64,000 nt of DNA from Streptomyces sp. NBC_00390. GTDB taxonomy: Bacteria > Actinomycetota > Actinomycetes > Streptomycetales > Streptomycetaceae. Positions within the stretch are counted from its first letter, which is position 1. Each line of letters opens with the position of its first letter. The translations under genes and the position numbers were made by a program. The notes under the pieces were generated by a model, which worked only from the letters and a program-made list of their open reading frames with translations, did not search any database and was not told the origin of the DNA. The stretch spans positions 3,224,001 through 3,288,000 of the forward strand of contig NZ_CP107945.1 of NCBI RefSeq assembly GCF_036057275.1, in the 5' to 3' direction. Positions 1-8,036 of this stretch are shown piece by piece.

Positions 1-1398
1 CACATCGCCCAGCGCGCCGGCGCCCCGCTGGTCGCCGGTACCCCCGACCCGGTCTCCGGCGCCGACGAGGTCGTCGCGTTCGCCCAGCAGCACGGGCTGC
101 CGATCGCCATCAAGGCCGCCTTCGGCGGCGGCGGCCGCGGTCTGAAGGTCGCCCGCACCCTCGAAGAGGTCCCGGAGCTGTACGAGTCCGCGGTCCGCGA
201 GGCCGTCGCCGCGTTCGGCCGCGGCGAGTGCTTCGTCGAGCGGTACCTCGACAAGCCGCGCCACGTGGAGACCCAGTGCCTGGCCGACAGCCACGGCAAC
301 GTCGTGGTCGTCTCCACCCGCGACTGCTCCCTCCAGCGCCGCCACCAGAAGCTGGTCGAGGAGGCCCCGGCGCCGTTCCTCTCCGCTGAGCAGAACGCCG
401 AGCTCTACCGCGCGTCCAAGGCCATCCTCAAGGAAGCCGGCTACGTCGGCGCCGGCACCGTCGAGTTCCTCGTCGGCACCGACGGCACCATCTCCTTCCT
501 CGAGGTCAACACCCGCCTCCAGGTCGAACACCCGGTCACCGAAGAGGTCACCGGCATCGACCTCGTCCGCGAGATGTTCCGCATCGCCGACGGCGAGAAG
601 CTCGGTTACGACGACCCGGCCGTGCGCGGCCACTCCTTCGAGTTCCGCATCAACGGTGAGGACCCCGGCCGGGGCTTCCTGCCCGCGCCCGGCACCGTCA
701 CCACCTTCGCCCCGCCCAGCGGCCCGGGCGTCCGCCTCGACGCGGGTGTGGAGTCCGGCTCCGTGATCGGCCCGGCGTGGGACTCGCTGCTGGCGAAGCT
801 GATCGTCACCGGTGCCACGCGTGAGCAGGCGCTGCAGCGTGCAGCGCGTGCGCTGGCCGAGTTCCAGGTCGAGGGCATGGCCACCGCCATCCCGTTCCAC
901 CGTGCGGTCGTGTCCGACCCGGCGTTCACCGCCGACCCGTTCCGCGTCCACACCCGGTGGATCGAGACCGAGTTCGTCAACGACATCAAGCCCTACGCCA
1001 TCCCCGCCGACACGGAGGAGGACGAGGAGGCCGGCCGCGAGACCATCGTGGTCGAGGTCGGCGGCAAGCGCCTCGAGGTCTCCCTGCCGTCCTCGCTCGG
1101 CATGACCCTGGCCCGCACCGGCCTCGCCGCCGGCGCCAAGCCCAAGCGCAGGGCCACCAAGAAGTCCGCCTCGGCCGCCTCCGGCGACACCCTCACCTCC
1201 CCCATGCAGGGCACCATCGTGAAGGTCGCCGTCGAGGAGGGCCAGGAGGTCCAGGAAGGCGACCTCATCGTCGTCCTCGAAGCCATGAAGATGGAACAGC
1301 CGCTCAACGCCCACCGCTCCGGCACGGTCAAGGGCCTGTCGGCGGAGGTCGGCGCGTCGCTGACGTCCGGCGCGACCATCTGCGAGATCAAGGACTGA
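1..1398 (+). CDS. accA2: Acyl-CoA carboxylase alpha subunit (biotin carboxylase + biotin carrier), 5' end cut by window
   Basis: Biotinylated alpha subunit of an acetyl/propionyl-CoA carboxylase. It carboxylates its own biotin with ATP and bicarbonate and passes the carboxyl group to a separate beta subunit to make malonyl/methylmalonyl-CoA. The frame is open from base 1, so about 120 N-terminal residues are missing. Visible parts are the glycine-rich ATP-grasp loop (FGGGGRG, about base 123-143), the biotin-carboxylase core ([17 protein letters not shown]), a basic/acidic linker, and a C-terminal biotinyl domain with EAMKMEQ, whose lysine carries biotin. Streptomyces has nearly identical copies (accA1, accA2); synteny suggests accA2, but this is from memory. 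A hairpin downstream (about 1424-1461) may terminate it. Confidence 0.93.
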   Translation, partial: HIAQRAGAPLVAGTPDPVSGADEVVAFAQQHGLPIAIKAAFGGGGRGLKVARTLEEVPELYESAVREAVAAFGRGECFVERYLDKPRHVETQCLADSHGNVVVVSTRDCSLQRRHQKLVEEAPAPFLSAEQNAELYRASKAILKEAGYVGAGTVEFLVGTDGTISFLEVNTRLQVEHPVTEEVTGIDLVREMFRIADGEKLGYDDPAVRGHSFEFRINGEDPGRGFLPAPGTVTTFAPPSGPGVRLDAGVESGSVIGPAWDSLLAKLIVTGATREQALQRAARALAEFQVEGMATAIPFHRAVVSDPAFTADPFRVHTRWIETEFVNDIKPYAIPADTEEDEEAGRETIVVEVGGKRLEVSLPSSLGMTLARTGLAAGAKPKRRATKKSASAASGDTLTSPMQGTIVKVAVEEGQEVQEGDLIVVLEAMKMEQPLNAHRSGTVKGLSAEVGASLTSGATICEIKD

Positions 1399-1645
1399 TC
1401 CGCCGGATCGTCCACCACGTGTGGGGCCTGCCCGGTCCATAGGACAACGGGCAGGCCCCACACGTATGTTCAGCGCCGATTCTCTCTCTATCGGATCAAT
1501 TACTTGTCCGGCCTATCGGCACACCGCCTGTGCGGGCGTGCCGAGTTGGCGGGAAACGGAGTGTGTCGGCCATCCGGCACAAAGGCGCCTGGATACGCTT
1601 TCCGTGTCGCGTCATCCACTGCGCCCACCACAGATCGAGGAACGA

Positions 1646-2395
1646 ATGTCCGTCAGAGATTGGCGAGGAAAGCTGAATCCCGGTTCACGGACCGGACGGC
1701 GTGTGACCAAGGCGTTGATGACGGTTCTCGCCGTCAGCACGGTCTGTTCGGGACTGACCTGGACGGTGGTCTCCCTGACCGGGAACAGCGCCGATGCGAA
1801 GCCGCCGGCCTCATGCTCCTACACAGCCACCGGAGGCAGGACGTCCGTCGGACTCCCCACCTTCGACGCCGCGGCCGCGTCGCGGCCGTACACCGCCACT
1901 CTGGTCACCAACAGGGGAGACATCACCTTCGAGGCCCTGACCCAGGAGGCGCCCTGCGCCACCACCTCGTTCTCCTTCCTCGCCGGGAAGAAGTACTTCG
2001 ACGACAGCAAGTGCCACCGCCTGACCACGCGGGGAATCTTCGTGCTGGAATGCGGGGACCCCGACGGCAAGGGCACAGCAGATCCAGGTTATTTCTTCAC
2101 GGACGAGAATCTCGGCGGATCGAAATACACGGCCGGCACCGTGTCGATGTCCAAGGCGGTTCCCGGAAGGAACGGCAGCCAGTTCTTCATCACTTACGCT
2201 GATCCCAAGGTCAGAATGGGGCCGAACTGGACCACGTTCGGGAAAGTCATCAGCGGAATGGACGTGCTGCACGAGATCGCCGACAGGGGAACCGCGGACG
2301 AATCCACCGACGGAAGGCCCAGAAAGCCCGTTGTCATCGAGTCGGTGACCGTGGAGCGGGCAGCGGCTGCCACCCCGGGCAAGAGCCGCGACTGA
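1646..2395 (+). CDS. Exported cyclophilin-type peptidyl-prolyl isomerase
   Basis: Cyclophilin-like PPIase, 249 residues, that probably assists folding outside the membrane. A basic N-terminus (RTGRRVTK) is followed by a hydrophobic segment (about residues 22-44), giving a signal anchor or signal peptide. The cyclophilin core has the pattern VTNRGDITFE, FLAGKKYFDDSKCHR and GSQFFITY, with FGKVISGMDVL near the end. The active-site arginine-containing stretch usual in cyclophilins (FHRVI) reads CHRLTTRGIF, so isomerase activity may be reduced. I chose ATG 1646 because a GAGG sits 5 nt upstream and the signal segment follows. The frame is open further upstream, but that part looks non-coding. Confidence 0.85.
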   Translation: MSVRDWRGKLNPGSRTGRRVTKALMTVLAVSTVCSGLTWTVVSLTGNSADAKPPASCSYTATGGRTSVGLPTFDAAAASRPYTATLVTNRGDITFEALTQEAPCATTSFSFLAGKKYFDDSKCHRLTTRGIFVLECGDPDGKGTADPGYFFTDENLGGSKYTAGTVSMSKAVPGRNGSQFFITYADPKVRMGPNWTTFGKVISGMDVLHEIADRGTADESTDGRPRKPVVIESVTVERAAAATPGKSRD

Positions 2396-2532
2396 CATGC
2401 GAGTGGGGTGCCGCCGACCTGTCCGGCACCCCGCCGGCTGCGCGGGGCGAACGGCCCGTCGGGCCGCGGAGACACCTTCCGGTCCAGCGATGGCATCCTG
2501 GACGACAGGGCGGACTCCGGGAGGACGGCTCG

Positions 2533-3144
2533 ATGGCAAGCAGTACGGCCCGTACGGCAGCGGGCCCGGCACGACCCATGCGGGCCGATGCGCGCCGCAA
2601 CTACGAGCGCCTGCTGACCGAAGCGCGTGCCGTGTTCGCGCAGTACGGCACGGACGGTTCACTCGAGGAGATCGCGCGCCGCTCCGGCGTGGGCATCGGC
2701 ACGCTGTACCGGCACTTCCCGAACCGGCAGTCGATGATGTGCGCGGTCTTCCAGGAGGCGCTCGCGGCACTGCTGGAACGCTCCCGCGAACTGGCCGCCG
2801 CCGAGCAGCCGTGCACGGCGCTCGTCGAGTGGCTGCGCGCCATCATCACTCATGCGGGTGAGTACCGGGGCCTGTCGCGGGCGCTCATGTCGGCGTCCCA
2901 CGACAGGGGTTCGGCACTCTCGTCGTGCAGCGAGCCGCTGCACGCGGCGGGCGAGCGGCTGCTGGTACGGGCGCAGCTGAGCGGGTCGGTGCGGGCGGAT
3001 GTGTCGATCGCCGACCTGATGCAGCTGACGAACGCGATCGCGCTGGCGGCGGAACAGGACCCGAAGGACCAGGAGCTGGCCGACCGGCTGCTCACGCTGA
3101 CGCTGCGGGGGCTGAGAGCGGACGGCCCGGCCGACGGAGCGTGA
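2533..3144 (+). CDS. TetR-family transcriptional regulator
   Basis: A 203-residue TetR repressor. The N-terminal helix-turn-helix is clear (RSGVGIGTLYRHFPNRQSMM, about residues 50-69). The C-terminal two-thirds is the variable ligand-binding domain, with nothing that names a ligand. ATG 2533 has GGAGG 8 nt upstream; an internal ATG at 2578 is an alternative. It lies alone between the cyclophilin and a convergent DeoR gene, so its target is not obvious from context. Confidence 0.88.
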   Translation: MASSTARTAAGPARPMRADARRNYERLLTEARAVFAQYGTDGSLEEIARRSGVGIGTLYRHFPNRQSMMCAVFQEALAALLERSRELAAAEQPCTALVEWLRAIITHAGEYRGLSRALMSASHDRGSALSSCSEPLHAAGERLLVRAQLSGSVRADVSIADLMQLTNAIALAAEQDPKDQELADRLLTLTLRGLRADGPADGA

Positions 3145-3199
3145 CCGGCCCGGGCCGGGCGAAGCCCGGCACCGCGCCACCTCCGGCCACGCCCCCCGG

Positions 3200-4138
3200 T
3201 CAGCGGCGCCGCAGGTCGGCGACGCGCGGCGTACGGTCCAGGGGATCAGGTGCCAGGGCGCCGGTCGTGCTGCGCAGCTGGGTGGTGCGGGTGCGGCGCT
3301 GGACCGGCAGGGGCACGTCGTGGCGTGACGGACGGGAGCCCTCCACCGGCGGCGCTCCCGCGCCGGCCACGGCGATCTGGACGCCCTGGTCGGCCAGCGC
3401 CTGCAGCTCGGTGGCCGCGCGGTCGTCATGCACCGGCGGCTCGTCCGTGACGAGGCGCGTGATCACATCCGTCGGCACCGTCTGGAACATCGTGTCGGTG
3501 CCGAGCTTGGTGTGGTCCGCGAGCACCACGACTTCCGCCGCTGCCTGCACCAGCGCCCGGTCCACGCTCGCCGAGAGCATGTTGGACGTGGACAGGCCGC
3601 GCTCCGCGGTCAGCCCGCTGCCGGACAGGAAGGCCCGGGACACCCGCAGCCCCTGCAGGGACTGCTCCGCCCCGCTGCCCACCAGCGCGTAGTTGGAGCC
3701 ACGCAGTGTCCCTCCGGTCATGACGACCTCGACCCGGTTGGCATGGGCCAGCGACTGGGCGACGAGCAGGGAGTTGGTGACGACGGTCAGTCCGGGTACG
3801 CGGGCGAGCCGGCGGGCCAGCTCCTGCGTCGTCGTCCCCGCGCCGACCACAATGGCCTCGCCCTCTTCGACGAGGCTCGCGGCGAGGTCGGCGATGGCCG
3901 TCTTCTCCGCGCTGGCGGCCAGGGATTTCTGCGGGAAGCCGGACTCACGGGTGAATCCGCCCGGGAGTACCGCACCGCCGTGCCGGCGGTCGAGGAGTCC
4001 TTCGGCCTCGAGCGCCCGCACGTCCCGCCGTACGGTCACTTCCGAGGTCTGGACGACGCGGGCGAGCTCACGGAGCGACACGGCACCGTTGGCACGCACC
4101 ATTTCGAGGATCAATTGGCGACGTTCTGCAGCGAACAC
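3200..4138 (-). CDS. DeoR/GlpR-family transcriptional regulator
   Basis: A 312-residue DeoR-type repressor. The N-terminal winged HTH is typical (ERRQLILEMVRANGAVSLRELARVVQTSEVTVRRDVRALEAEGLLDRRHGGA in family terms; about residues 5-56). The C-terminal domain is the sugar-phosphate sensor fold (GAGTTTQELA, VTNSLLVAQSLA, TGGTLR). The C-terminal 80 residues are Arg/Pro-rich and longer than usual. The GTG start at 4136-4138 is preceded by TACTGT with exactly 7 nt between, the layout of a leaderless transcript. It is the nearest regulator to the nucleoside genes and DeoR proteins often sense (deoxy)ribose phosphates, so it is a candidate regulator of the palindrome regulon. No copy of the palindrome lies upstream of this gene itself. 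Confidence 0.88.
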   Translation of the reverse strand: MFAAERRQLILEMVRANGAVSLRELARVVQTSEVTVRRDVRALEAEGLLDRRHGGAVLPGGFTRESGFPQKSLAASAEKTAIADLAASLVEEGEAIVVGAGTTTQELARRLARVPGLTVVTNSLLVAQSLAHANRVEVVMTGGTLRGSNYALVGSGAEQSLQGLRVSRAFLSGSGLTAERGLSTSNMLSASVDRALVQAAAEVVVLADHTKLGTDTMFQTVPTDVITRLVTDEPPVHDDRAATELQALADQGVQIAVAGAGAPPVEGSRPSRHDVPLPVQRRTRTTQLRSTTGALAPDPLDRTPRVADLRRR

Positions 4139-4145
4139 GAAACTG

Positions 4146-4151
4146 ACAGTA
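4146..4151 (-). promoter_or_regulatory. Probable -10 element of the DeoR gene (leaderless)
   Basis: TACTGT on the minus strand, followed after 7 nt by the GTG start. No Shine-Dalgarno can fit between them, so the mRNA probably starts at the start codon. Confidence 0.5.
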
Positions 4152-4282
4152 ACCCCAGCGGCCGATCGTTTTCAGCACTATGCGCCGATTTACCGAAGTT
4201 GCGCATCCGGGCACCCGTCAAGTGGTATATGCCCGCTCGAAGTTGATCGGCCGCCAGGCGAAGTGCCCGGGGTTCACCGGAT

Positions 4283-5722
4283 TTACGCCTCGCCCGTGGC
4301 CTTCCGGGTCTGCAACTGCCGCGCCACCTCGGCGATCGACCCCGACAGAGACGGGTACACGGTGAAAGCGTTTGCGATCTGCTCGACCGTCAGGTTGTTG
4401 TCGACCGCGATCGAGATGGGGTGGATCAGTTCCGAAGCGCGCGGCGAGACGACCACTCCGCCGACCACGATCCCGGTGCCCGGCCGGCAGAAGATCTTGA
4501 CGAAGCCGTCCCTGATGCCCTGCATCTTGGCGCGCGGGTTGCGCAGCAGCGGCAGCTTCATCACCCGGGCGTCGATCTTGCCCGCGTCCACGTCCGCCTG
4601 GCTGTAGCCGACCGTCGCGATCTCCGGGTCGGTGAAGACGTTCGCCGAGACGGTCTTGAGGTTCAGCGGGGTGACCGCGTCGCCGAGGAAGTGGTACATC
4701 GCGATCCGGCCCTGCATAGCCGCGACCGACGCGAGCGCGAAGACACCGGTGACGTCACCGGCCGCGTACACGCCGGGGGCCGTCGTACGCGACACCTTGT
4801 CGGTCCAGATGTGTCCCGAGTCCCTCAGCCGGACCCCGGCCTCCTCCAGGCCCATGCCCGCGCTGTTCGGGATCGCGCCGACCGCCATCAGGCAGTGCGA
4901 ACCGGAGATGACGCGGCCGTCGGAGAGCGTGACCTCGACCCGGTCGCCCACGCGCTTGGCGGACTCGGCGCGGGAACGGGCCATCACGTTCATGCCGCGG
5001 CGGCGGAAGACGTCCTCGAGGACCGCGGCGGCGTCCGGGTCCTCGCCCGGCAGCACGCGGTCGCGCGAGGAGACGAGGGTGACCCGCGACCCGAGCGCCT
5101 GGTAGGCGCCGGCGAACTCCGCGCCCGTGACACCGGAACCGACCACGATGAGCTCCTCGGGGAGCTCGTTCAGGTCGTACACCTGGGTCCAGTTGAGAAT
5201 GCGCTCTCCGTCGGGCTGGGCGTCCGGGATCTCGCGCGGGTGGCCACCGGTCGCGATCAGCACGGCGTCCGCGGTGAGCGTCTCCTCGGTGCCGTCGGCC
5301 GCGCGCACGACCACCCGGCGGGAACCGTCCATCGCCTGCTGCCCCTCCAGCCGGCCACGGCCGCGCATGACACGCGCGCCCGCCCGGGTGACGGAGGCGG
5401 TGATGTCGTGGGACTGGGCGAGGGCGAGCCGCTTCACCCGTCGGTTGACCTTGCCGAGGTCCACGCCGACGACGCGGGCGGCCTGCTCGATGTGCGGCGT
5501 GTCGTCGGCCACGATGATGCCGAGTTCCTCGTACGAGGAGTCGAAGTTGGTCATCACCTCGGCCGTCGCGATCAGGGTCTTCGACGGCACGCAGTCCGTC
5601 AGGACCGACGCCCCGCCCAGACCGTCGCAGTCGACGACGGTCACCTCCGCACCGAGCTGGGCGCCCACCAGGGCGGCCTCATATCCGCCGGGTCCGCCAC
5701 CGATGATCACGATCCGGGTCAC
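4283..5722 (-). CDS. lpdA: LpdA-type NAD(P)H:quinone dehydrogenase (lipoamide-dehydrogenase fold)
   Basis: FAD flavoprotein of 479 residues in the pyridine-nucleotide disulfide oxidoreductase family. It begins with the FAD dinucleotide motif VIIGGGPGGYEAA. A central NAD(P) motif (VVGSGVTGAEFAGAY) and the FAD-closing GVYAAGDVTGVFALASVA follow, then the dimerisation domain. The redox site that reads GGxCxxxxCxPSK in lipoamide dehydrogenase is GGASVLTDCVPSK here: the first cysteine is serine. M. tuberculosis LpdA (Rv3303c) shows the same loss and is a quinone reductase rather than a lipoamide dehydrogenase. I chose GTG 5722 because the FAD motif follows at once and an AGGCGGA lies about 7 nt upstream; a longer open frame to 5959 is not coding-like. 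Confidence 0.9.
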   Translation of the reverse strand: MTRIVIIGGGPGGYEAALVGAQLGAEVTVVDCDGLGGASVLTDCVPSKTLIATAEVMTNFDSSYEELGIIVADDTPHIEQAARVVGVDLGKVNRRVKRLALAQSHDITASVTRAGARVMRGRGRLEGQQAMDGSRRVVVRAADGTEETLTADAVLIATGGHPREIPDAQPDGERILNWTQVYDLNELPEELIVVGSGVTGAEFAGAYQALGSRVTLVSSRDRVLPGEDPDAAAVLEDVFRRRGMNVMARSRAESAKRVGDRVEVTLSDGRVISGSHCLMAVGAIPNSAGMGLEEAGVRLRDSGHIWTDKVSRTTAPGVYAAGDVTGVFALASVAAMQGRIAMYHFLGDAVTPLNLKTVSANVFTDPEIATVGYSQADVDAGKIDARVMKLPLLRNPRAKMQGIRDGFVKIFCRPGTGIVVGGVVVSPRASELIHPISIAVDNNLTVEQIANAFTVYPSLSGSIAEVARQLQTRKATGEA

Positions 5723-5944
5723 GAAAAAGTCCGCCTCGCATTGTCGGTCCCGGCCCGCCTGCCCGCCCGACCGGGGATCCCGGGCCACCCCCGGGGGAAT
5801 GCAGTACGTACTCCATTGTCCCGCACCGCAACGGCGTTCACGCCCCGGGGCTCCCTGGGGCCGCCGCCCGAGGGGACGGGGCCGTCGCGGCCGGACCAAC
5901 CAGGCGCTCCTCGGCCACATGGGCGGTGACTCCTTCCCCTCCCG

Positions 5945-5950
5945 TACCCT
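5945..5950 (+). promoter_or_regulatory. Probable -10 element of the gamma-glutamylcyclotransferase gene (leaderless)
   Basis: TACCCT followed by 7 nt and the ATG at 5958. There is no ribosome-binding site between them. Confidence 0.5.
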
Positions 5951-5957
5951 CGATCTC

Positions 5958-6395
5958 ATGTCGCTCTACGCCGCGTACGCCGGCAACCTCGACGCGCGGC
6001 TGATGTCCCGCCGCGCACCGCACTCACCGCTGCGCGGGACCGGCTGGCTGAACGGCTGGCGGCTGACCTTCGGCGGGGAGCAGATGGGCTGGGAGGGCGC
6101 GCTGGCCACGATCGTGGAGGCGCCACGCTCCCAGGTCTTCGTCGCGCTGTACGACATCGCGCCGATGGACGAGGACTCCATGGACCGCTGGGAGGGCGTC
6201 GGACTCGACATCTACCGGCGGATGCGGGTCCGGGTGGACACCCTGGACGGCGAGGAGCCGGCCTGGGTGTACGTGCTCAACGCATACGAGGGCGGACTGC
6301 CGTCCGCCCGTTACCTGGGCGAGCTAGCGGACGCGGCGGAGTCGGCGGGCGCACCGCACGACTACGTGATGGAAATGCGCAAGCGCCCCTGCTAG
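5958..6395 (+). CDS. Gamma-glutamylcyclotransferase family protein
   Basis: A 145-residue protein of the GGCT/AIG2-like fold, which cyclises gamma-glutamyl amides to 5-oxoproline. The family signature begins at once ([10 protein letters not shown], corresponding to the YGSNL loop). [10 protein letters not shown] and a C-terminal ...[17 protein letters not shown] stretch follow. The start at ATG 5958 puts the substrate-binding loop at residues 3-8, as usual. Substrate is unknown. It is transcribed divergently from lpdA. Confidence 0.8.
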   Translation: MSLYAAYAGNLDARLMSRRAPHSPLRGTGWLNGWRLTFGGEQMGWEGALATIVEAPRSQVFVALYDIAPMDEDSMDRWEGVGLDIYRRMRVRVDTLDGEEPAWVYVLNAYEGGLPSARYLGELADAAESAGAPHDYVMEMRKRPC

Positions 6396-6660
6396 CCGGG
6401 GCAGGTCGAGGCCGATGGCCGGGCACGACGGGCCGGCACCCGCGCAGCGGGACCGGCGGACGCGACCGGCCGCGCCGCCATGGGCCTCGCGCCCGAAGAC
6501 CCCGCCGTGACCAGCGCGATCGAGGCGCCGCTCGCCCAGGCGCGTCCCGCCGGCCGCCTTCACCCCGCGTGCACCCGGCAGCACCCCGCCGGGCATCCCG
6601 CCCCGCGGACATTCGTGGGAAACGACAAGGCAACGATCCGGAGACCGTGAGGCTCGTCAT
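6396..6660. other. Intergenic region before punA
   Basis: About 265 bases without a convincing gene. Open frames here are overlapping, Arg/Pro/Ala-rich shadows. The punA operator begins immediately after it. Confidence 0.6.
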
Positions 6661-6690
6661 CTACGCGCGTAGGGATCGACGGGTTACCCT
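6661..6690 (+). promoter_or_regulatory. punA operator (CTACGCGCGTAG, 6661-6672) and -10 (TACCCT, 6685-6690)
   Basis: A perfect 12-bp palindrome lies about 12 bp upstream of a TANNNT -10 hexamer. The hexamer is 7 nt from the GTG of punA, so the transcript is probably leaderless and the operator covers the -35 region. The same palindrome precedes deoC, add and the nucleoside importer operon. Confidence 0.8.
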
Positions 6691-6697
6691 CGTCCGC

Positions 6698-7528
6698 GTG
6701 AACGCTTCTGTGAATCCGGACCTCGTCGGCGCTCTCGCCGACCCCCATGCCGCGGCCGACGCCGCAGCTGCGCGTCTGCGCGAGCTGACCGGCACCGAGA
6801 CCCATGACGTCGCACTTGTGATGGGCTCCGGCTGGGCACCGGCCGTCGACGCGCTCGGTGCGCCCGAGGCCGAGTTCCCGGTCACCGAGCTGCCCGGCTT
6901 CCCGCCGCCGGCGGTCGAGGGACACGGCGGCAAGGTCCGCTCCTACCGTGTCGGCGAAAAGCGCGCCCTGGTCTTCCTCGGCCGCACGCACTTCTACGAG
7001 GGCCGCGGCGTCTCCGCCGTCGCCCACGGTGTGCGCACCGCGGTGGCCGCGGGCTGCAAGACCATCGTCCTGACGAACGGCTGCGGCGGTCTGCGCGAGG
7101 GCATGCGCCCCGGCCAGCCCGTACTGATCAGCGACCACATCAACCTGACCGCCGCCTCGCCGATCATCGGCGCGAACTTCGTGGACCTCACGGACCTGTA
7201 CTCGCCGCGGCTGCGCGCGCTGTGCAAGGAGGTGGACGAGACCCTCGAGGAGGGTGTGTACGTCCAGTTCCCCGGCCCGCACTACGAGACCCCGGCCGAG
7301 ATCAACATGGTCCGTGTCATGGGCGGCGACCTCGTCGGCATGTCCACGGTCCTGGAGGCCATCGCCGCGCGCGAGGCCGGCGCCGAGGTGCTCGGCATCT
7401 CCCTGGTCACCAACCTGGCGGCAGGCCTGTCCGGCGAGCCCCTCAACCACGAGGAGGTCCTCCAGGCCGGCCGTGACTCCGCGGCCCGTATGGGTGAGCT
7501 CCTGACCCGGGTTCTGGCCCGCCTCTGA
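6698..7528 (+). CDS. punA: Purine-nucleoside phosphorylase (trimeric type)
   Basis: Phosphorolyses (deoxy)inosine and (deoxy)guanosine to base plus (deoxy)ribose-1-phosphate. The 276-residue length and motifs fit the low-molecular-weight, 6-oxopurine-specific class: VMGSGW phosphate loop, [28 protein letters not shown] and [15 protein letters not shown]. The reading frame is open upstream to 6569, but the GTG at 6698 follows a palindromic operator and a -10 at leaderless spacing, so it is the better start. The sugar phosphate would be isomerised by the mutase encoded next and, if deoxy, cleaved by DeoC. Confidence 0.93.
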   Translation: MNASVNPDLVGALADPHAAADAAAARLRELTGTETHDVALVMGSGWAPAVDALGAPEAEFPVTELPGFPPPAVEGHGGKVRSYRVGEKRALVFLGRTHFYEGRGVSAVAHGVRTAVAAGCKTIVLTNGCGGLREGMRPGQPVLISDHINLTAASPIIGANFVDLTDLYSPRLRALCKEVDETLEEGVYVQFPGPHYETPAEINMVRVMGGDLVGMSTVLEAIAAREAGAEVLGISLVTNLAAGLSGEPLNHEEVLQAGRDSAARMGELLTRVLARL

Positions 7529-7530
7529 CG

Positions 7531-7569
7531 GGCAGGCGTCCCGGGGCTCCGGCCCTGGGACGCCCTGCG
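7531..7569 (+). terminator. Hairpin after punA
   Basis: CAGGCGTCCC (from 7533) pairs with GGGACGCC-CTG (7557-7567) with one bulged C. There is no U-tract, as is common in Streptomyces. Confidence 0.55.
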
Positions 7570-8036
7570 GGGTGACGCGCGGCTGCCCCCGCGGTCGTCG
7601 GCCCCGCTGCCGGCCGGCCGCCACCCGGCCCCCGGCGGGGCCCGCCCGCTCCCCCGCTCCTGGCACGAACGGGCCGCCACAGGTCTTCTCGCACGGCCGG
7701 CCGGTGCCCCGGCCGGCGCGCACCCGTGTCCGGGACGGGGTGCCCGGCCCTCGGCGCTACGCACGGAGCGGCACACCGCCGGCTCCCGGCGAGCGGGCCC
7801 GCGGCAGGCGTAGGCCGTGCACACATCTGAGCCGGTCCGGACCAGTCGGTCGGACCAGCGGGCGGGCCGGGCCGTGGCGCGCACGCGCCGCCCGGCCCGT
7901 GCGCGGCCCGCAAGGGCAGCGAAGGCTGTAGGCACAGCGCGGTGGACGGGCCCGGCGGCGCGGGGCCGGAAACAGTTGGGCACGCGGTCGTCGCCGCGCA
8001 GACTCGACGTAATCACACACGAGAGGCGGACCAACC
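7570..8036. other. Long GC-rich intergenic region
   Basis: About 470 bases with no credible gene. All open frames are Arg/Pro/Gly-rich shadows. I see no operator copy, RNA gene or repeat. The promoter of the downstream mutase presumably lies near its 3' end; GAGAGGCGGA before the GTG can serve as the ribosome-binding site. Confidence 0.5.

Noticed and set aside
3200..4138. Assigning the DeoR gene as the proven regulator of the palindrome regulon
   Set aside because: Proximity is suggestive, but no palindrome precedes it and I cannot test binding. It is kept only as a candidate.
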